NCBI GenBank assembly: GCA_963811895.1
Contig: CAWETE010000005.1
Coordinates: forward strand, 124,001-188,000
Origin: DASSUW01 sp963811895
Lineage (GTDB): Bacteria; Actinomycetota; Thermoleophilia; Solirubrobacterales; Solirubrobacteraceae
Direction of reading: 5' to 3'
Length of the DNA stretch: 64,000 bases
Shown: positions 60,131 to 64,000 of the stretch, in pieces
Numbering within the stretch: the first letter of the stretch is position 1
How the letters are laid out: the number at the start of each line of letters is the position of its first letter
Notes under the pieces: generated by a model
Database searches by the model: none
The model's input: the letters and a program-made list of their open reading frames with translations, nothing else
Told to the model about the DNA's origin: nothing
Position numbers and translations under genes: made by a program

Positions 60131-60657
60131 TCCTCGCCTCGGCCTCGCCGCAGCGGCGGGCGATCCTGGCGGAGGCGGGGATCCCGTTCGAGGTCCGGCC
60201 GGCGAACGTCGACGAGGACGAGCAGGGCGAGCCGGCGGCGGTGGCGGAGGCCAACGCGCGCCGCAAGGCGCTCGCGATCCCCGGCGACCTGGTGCTCGGC
60301 GCCGACACGGTGGTGGCGCTCGACGGCGTGGTCTACGGCAAGCCGCGCGACGAGGCGCAGGCGCGCGAGTACCTGGGCGCCCTCAACGGCCGCACGCACG
60401 AGGTGGTGGGGGCGATCGCGCTGGCGCGTGGCGGCGAGGTCGTCGCCACGGCGGTCGAGACCACGAAGGTCACGTTCCGGCGGCGCTCCGAGGACGAGAT
60501 CGCGCAATACGTGGCCACCGGCGAATGGGCCGGGAGGGCGGGCGGCTACGCGATCCAGGAGGAGGGCGGATCCTTCATGGTCGAGCGGATCGAGGGCGAC
60601 TACCTGAACGTCGTCGGACTCCCGCTGGAGCGCCTTAAACGGCTCCTGAAACCCTGA
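60127..60657 (+). CDS. maf: Maf-family nucleotide pyrophosphatase, probable CTG start
   Basis: A 176-residue protein if read from CTG: LILASASPQRRAILAEAGI is the full conserved Maf N-terminus with the phosphate-binding SxSPRR-type motif, followed by NARRKALAIPGDLVLGADTVVALDG, YGKPRDEAQAREYL, THEVVGAIAL and GGYAIQEEGGSFMVERIEGDYLNVVGLP. No ATG, GTG or TTG lies in frame between the ndk end and this motif, and a later GTG at 60241 would remove it. CTG overlaps the ndk stop as CTGA, like the ATGA overlaps elsewhere. It hydrolyses non-standard or methylated nucleotides. A canonical start lost by sequence error is the alternative. Confidence 0.85.
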   Translation: MILASASPQRRAILAEAGIPFEVRPANVDEDEQGEPAAVAEANARRKALAIPGDLVLGADTVVALDGVVYGKPRDEAQAREYLGALNGRTHEVVGAIALARGGEVVATAVETTKVTFRRRSEDEIAQYVATGEWAGRAGGYAIQEEGGSFMVERIEGDYLNVVGLPLERLKRLLKP

Positions 60658-60679
60658 TTTCAGCCTCCGGACCCTTCGG

Positions 60680-60685
60680 TACACT
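60680..60685 (+). promoter_or_regulatory. Possible mreB promoter -10
   Basis: TACACT, 49 bases before the mreB ATG, in the 77-base gap after maf. No clear -35 and no Shine-Dalgarno sequence (the bases before the ATG are pyrimidine-rich). Confidence 0.35.
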
Positions 60686-60734
60686 CGACGCCCGGCGGCG
60701 GGCTCGGCTTCAACCTGCTGCGCGCTCCTCCTGA

Positions 60735-61786
<1,052 letters not shown>

Positions 61787-61787
<1 letters not shown>

Positions 61788-62674
61788 TGCACGACAAGGT
61801 CGTACGCAGGCGCCGAGCGGTCCTAGCCGCCCTGGTGCTGGCCTCGCTGTTCCTGCTGACGGCGTACTTCGGCGAGTCCTCGAACGGCGCTCTGCACGGG
61901 GTCCAGCGCACCACCATGGAGGTGCTGGCGCCGATCCAGGAGGGCGCCAACCGCGCGCTCAAGCCCTTCCGCGACCTGTTCGGCTGGTTCGGCGACACGC
62001 TCGACGCCAAGGAGGACCGCGACCGCGCCGAGGCGGAGCGCGACGCGCTGTCGAAGAAGCTCGCCCAGGTGACGCTCGAGCGCGACCGGCTCGCGCAGGC
62101 GAAGGGCCTCGACCAGATCAACTCCGCCGGCGGCCTCGACGACTACGAGCCCGTCGAGGCCCGCGTGATCGCCCGCTCGCCCAGCTCCTGGTACCAGACG
62201 TTCCAGATCAACAAGGGCTCGAGCGACGGCGTGGCGGTCAACCAGCCGGTCGTCAACAGCGCCGGGCTGGTCGGCAAGATCAAGGAGGTGTCCGACGGCA
62301 ATGCCGTCGTGATGCTGCTCACCGACCCGGAGTTCGGGGTCTCGGCGCGCGCGCTCGAGAGCGGCGAGCCCGGCAGCGTGAGCCCCGCGGTCGGCGCCGC
62401 CGGCGACCTGCGCTTCGAGCTCGTGCCGAACGCCAAGGAGGTGCGGCGCGGCGAGCGGATCATCACCGCAGGCACGAGCACCTCCGCCAAGGTCTCCGAC
62501 CTCAGCTCGCTGTATCCGGCCGGCATCCCGATCGGGATCGTCGACCGGATCGAGACCGGCGAGGGCGAGCTCGACCGCGTGATCCACGTGCAGCCCGTCG
62601 CCGAGCTCCGCAAGCTCGACATCGTCGAGGTCCTCACGCAGCCCGACGCCGACCTGAGGGCGCAGACGCCGTGA
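61787..62674 (+). CDS. mreC: Rod-shape-determining protein MreC
   Basis: A 295-residue bitopic protein. One N-terminal transmembrane helix (RAVLAALVLASLFLLTAYF), a coiled coil ~70-105 (DAKEDRDRAEAERDALSKKLAQVTLERDRLAQ) and two extracytoplasmic beta barrels (VEARVIARSPSSWYQTFQINKGSSDGV, NSAGLVGKIKEV). It bridges MreB/MreD and PBP2. TGATG overlap with mreB. Confidence 0.93.
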
Positions 62675-63237
62675 CCATGACGCCCCAGGCCGCAGGCCGG
62701 CTCGCGCTGCTCGGGCTGCTGGGCGGCATCATCCAGCTCACCACCGTCTCGCAGGTGTCGGTCTTCGGCGTGCCCGCCGACCTCTCGCCGCTGCTGGTGG
62801 CCTCGGTCGGCTTCCTGTGCGGCTCCGTGGCCGGCTCGGTCTTCGGCTTCTGCCTCGGCCTGTTCGTCGACACGGTGCTGCTGCAGACGCTGGGCGTCAA
62901 CTCGCTCGTCTTCACCGCCGTCGGCTACGGCGCCGGCCGCGTGCGCGAGCTGCGCGACCCGGCGCACACGCTGGCGCCGGTCGTGGTCGGCGCCGCCGCC
63001 ACCGCGATCGCCGCCGTCAGCTTCTCGCTGCTGCAGTTCCTGCTCGGCGTCGAGGCGCCGGTCTCGTTCGAGCTGCTGCGCCAGATCCTGATCACGATCG
63101 TGCTCAACACGCTGCTGGCGCTGCCGGTGTACGCGATCTGCCGCCGCGTGCTGCTCCCGTACCTGCCCGACGACCCGCGCCGCCGCCGGCGCCGCGCGTA
63201 CACGACCGGCGGCCTCAGCCCGCTCTCACGTGCCTAA
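62671..63237 (+). CDS. mreD: Rod-shape-determining protein MreD
   Basis: A 188-residue protein with five to six hydrophobic helices (LALLGLLGGIIQLTTVSQ, DLSPLLVASVGFLCGSVAGSVFGFCLGLFVD, LAPVVVGAAATAIAAVSFSLLQFL, ILITIVLNTLLALPVYAIC) and a basic C-terminus. GTG start overlaps the mreC stop (GTGA). Assigned by topology and position as well as by the DLSPLLVASVGFLxG segment. Confidence 0.88.
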   Translation: MTMTPQAAGRLALLGLLGGIIQLTTVSQVSVFGVPADLSPLLVASVGFLCGSVAGSVFGFCLGLFVDTVLLQTLGVNSLVFTAVGYGAGRVRELRDPAHTLAPVVVGAAATAIAAVSFSLLQFLLGVEAPVSFELLRQILITIVLNTLLALPVYAICRRVLLPYLPDDPRRRRRRAYTTGGLSPLSRA

Positions 63238-64000
63238 CCCCGTCGAGGAACGCCGCCCGCCGATCACGCCGCAGCTCGCGGTGCGCGTCGCCGTGCTCGG
63301 CGGCCTCGCCTTCGTGCTGTTCGCGATCGTCTTCTTCCGCCTCTGGTTCCTGCAGGTCCTGTCGGGCGAGGACTATGTGTCGCAGGCCCGCGACAACCGC
63401 GTCCGCAAGGTCCGGATCGAGGCGCCGCGCGGCAACATCGTCGACCGCCACGGCACCGTGCTGGTGAAGACGCGCGTGGCGCCGGTGGTCCAGCTCGTCC
63501 CGAGCTCGCTGCCCGACTCGGTGCTCGAGCAGGCCGACGAGTTCCGCAAGGAGCGCGGCGAGGCCGAGAGGGCGCGCCTGGCGGCCGCCGACCAGCTGCG
63601 CTCGCTCGAGCGCGACATCCGCGAGCGCCGCGGCGGCGCCACGCGCAAGCAGCGCCGCGACCGCCGGCGCCTGGCGCGCTCCGCCCGCGAGGCCGCGCCG
63701 GTGGCCGTCCCGCCCGTGCCCGTCGGCGAGCTCGAGCTGCGCCGCCTGTACCGCCGCCTCGGCCACGTGATCGACGTCCGGCCCAAGACGATCCACGAGC
63801 GCGTGATCGAGGGCGTGGCCGAGCTGCCCTACTCGAACGTCACCATCCGCACGGCCGTCAACCGCACCGCCTTCAACTACATCCGCGAGCGCAGGGAGGA
63901 GTTCCCCGGCGTCGAGGTCGAGAAGCAGTACCTGCGCGACTACCCGCACGACGAGCTGGGCGCCCAGCTGTTCGGGACCACGCGCGAGATCTCGCCCGAG
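63230..64000 (+). CDS. mrdA: Penicillin-binding protein 2 (truncated by window edge)
   Basis: The first 257 residues of a class B PBP. A GTG start overlaps the mreD stop by 8 bases. One N-terminal transmembrane helix (VRVAVLGGLAFVLFAIVFFRLWFL), then EDYVSQARDNRVRKVRIEAPRGNIVDRHGTVLV, the PBP dimerisation-domain start (RGxIxDRxG). Residues ~100-165 hold a strongly basic insertion (RDIRERRGGATRKQRRDRRR) not seen in typical PBP2. The transpeptidase domain lies beyond the window. It cross-links peptidoglycan with RodA during elongation. Confidence 0.92.
   Translation, partial: MPNPVEERRPPITPQLAVRVAVLGGLAFVLFAIVFFRLWFLQVLSGEDYVSQARDNRVRKVRIEAPRGNIVDRHGTVLVKTRVAPVVQLVPSSLPDSVLEQADEFRKERGEAERARLAAADQLRSLERDIRERRGGATRKQRRDRRRLARSAREAAPVAVPPVPVGELELRRLYRRLGHVIDVRPKTIHERVIEGVAELPYSNVTIRTAVNRTAFNYIRERREEFPGVEVEKQYLRDYPHDELGAQLFGTTREISPE

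Overview
The window is very GC-rich, intron-free bacterial DNA, densely coded on both strands. Start and stop codons often overlap (ATGA, GTGA, TGATG), and many starts have a -10-like hexamer only 6-8 bases upstream and no Shine-Dalgarno sequence, which points to leaderless transcripts. The trigger factor-ClpP-ClpX and ValS-FolC-Ndk-Maf-MreBCD-PBP2 blocks, an actinobacterial-type LexA box and the paralogue content suggest an actinobacterium, most likely of the Solirubrobacterales/Thermoleophilia type. That placement is inference; no rRNA or tRNA lies in the window. No prophage, transposase or CRISPR array was seen.

Layout. 1-9.4 kb: exported proteins, including a secreted TIM-barrel sugar isomerase, a 1344-residue ThuA/glucose-sorbosone-dehydrogenase/PKD protein and a DUF1080 (3-keto-glycoside) protein, probably an extracytoplasmic sugar-processing set. 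9.4-18.6 kb: sugar dehydrogenase, metallo-beta-lactamase-fold hydrolase, an MhqO-MhqD-like quinone/catechol operon that continues into an IlvD-type dehydratase and an epimerase, a CocE-type hydrolase and xylulokinase. 18.6-28.7 kb: serine hydrolase, YceI protein, then a dioxygenase-like lipoprotein with a two-component system, a LexA-boxed DUF222-HNH gene, and a divergent pair of glycosyltransferase units. 28.7-45 kb: membrane protein, DtxR-ZIP-multicopper oxidase operon, TetR/monooxygenase/SDR, lipid and amino-acid enzymes (acyl-CoA ligase, ACC deaminase-like remnant, PLP decarboxylase, phenylalanine hydroxylase with an Lrp regulator). 45-55 kb: STAS protein, chemotaxis receptor, tig-clpP-clpX, AraC, GlpD and TetR. 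55.2-64 kb: valS-folC-small membrane ORF-zinc ribbon-ndk-maf-mreBCD-mrdA, a housekeeping and cell-shape block truncated by the right edge.

The strongest new signal is a repeated promoter design: three tandem 11-mers of the type CAGGnnnCTCC, exactly 13 bp, a GAnnnT hexamer, then 6-7 bases to an ATG. It occurs once before the operon encoding the response regulator and sensor kinase, and twice, back to back, between the divergent glycosyltransferase units. This predicts that the two-component system controls itself and a surface-glycosylation set. Other points are an SOS box and four in-frame 16-bp palindromes in the HNH gene, a MarR-type operator before the MhqO-like gene, and a probable CTG start for maf.

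Four genes (IlvD-type dehydratase, GT39-type transferase, a secreted helical-repeat protein, the ACC deaminase homologue) contain single-base frame breaks, nine in all, in runs of G and C. The remaining coding sequence reads cleanly. The breaks may be assembly errors, real decay, or both.
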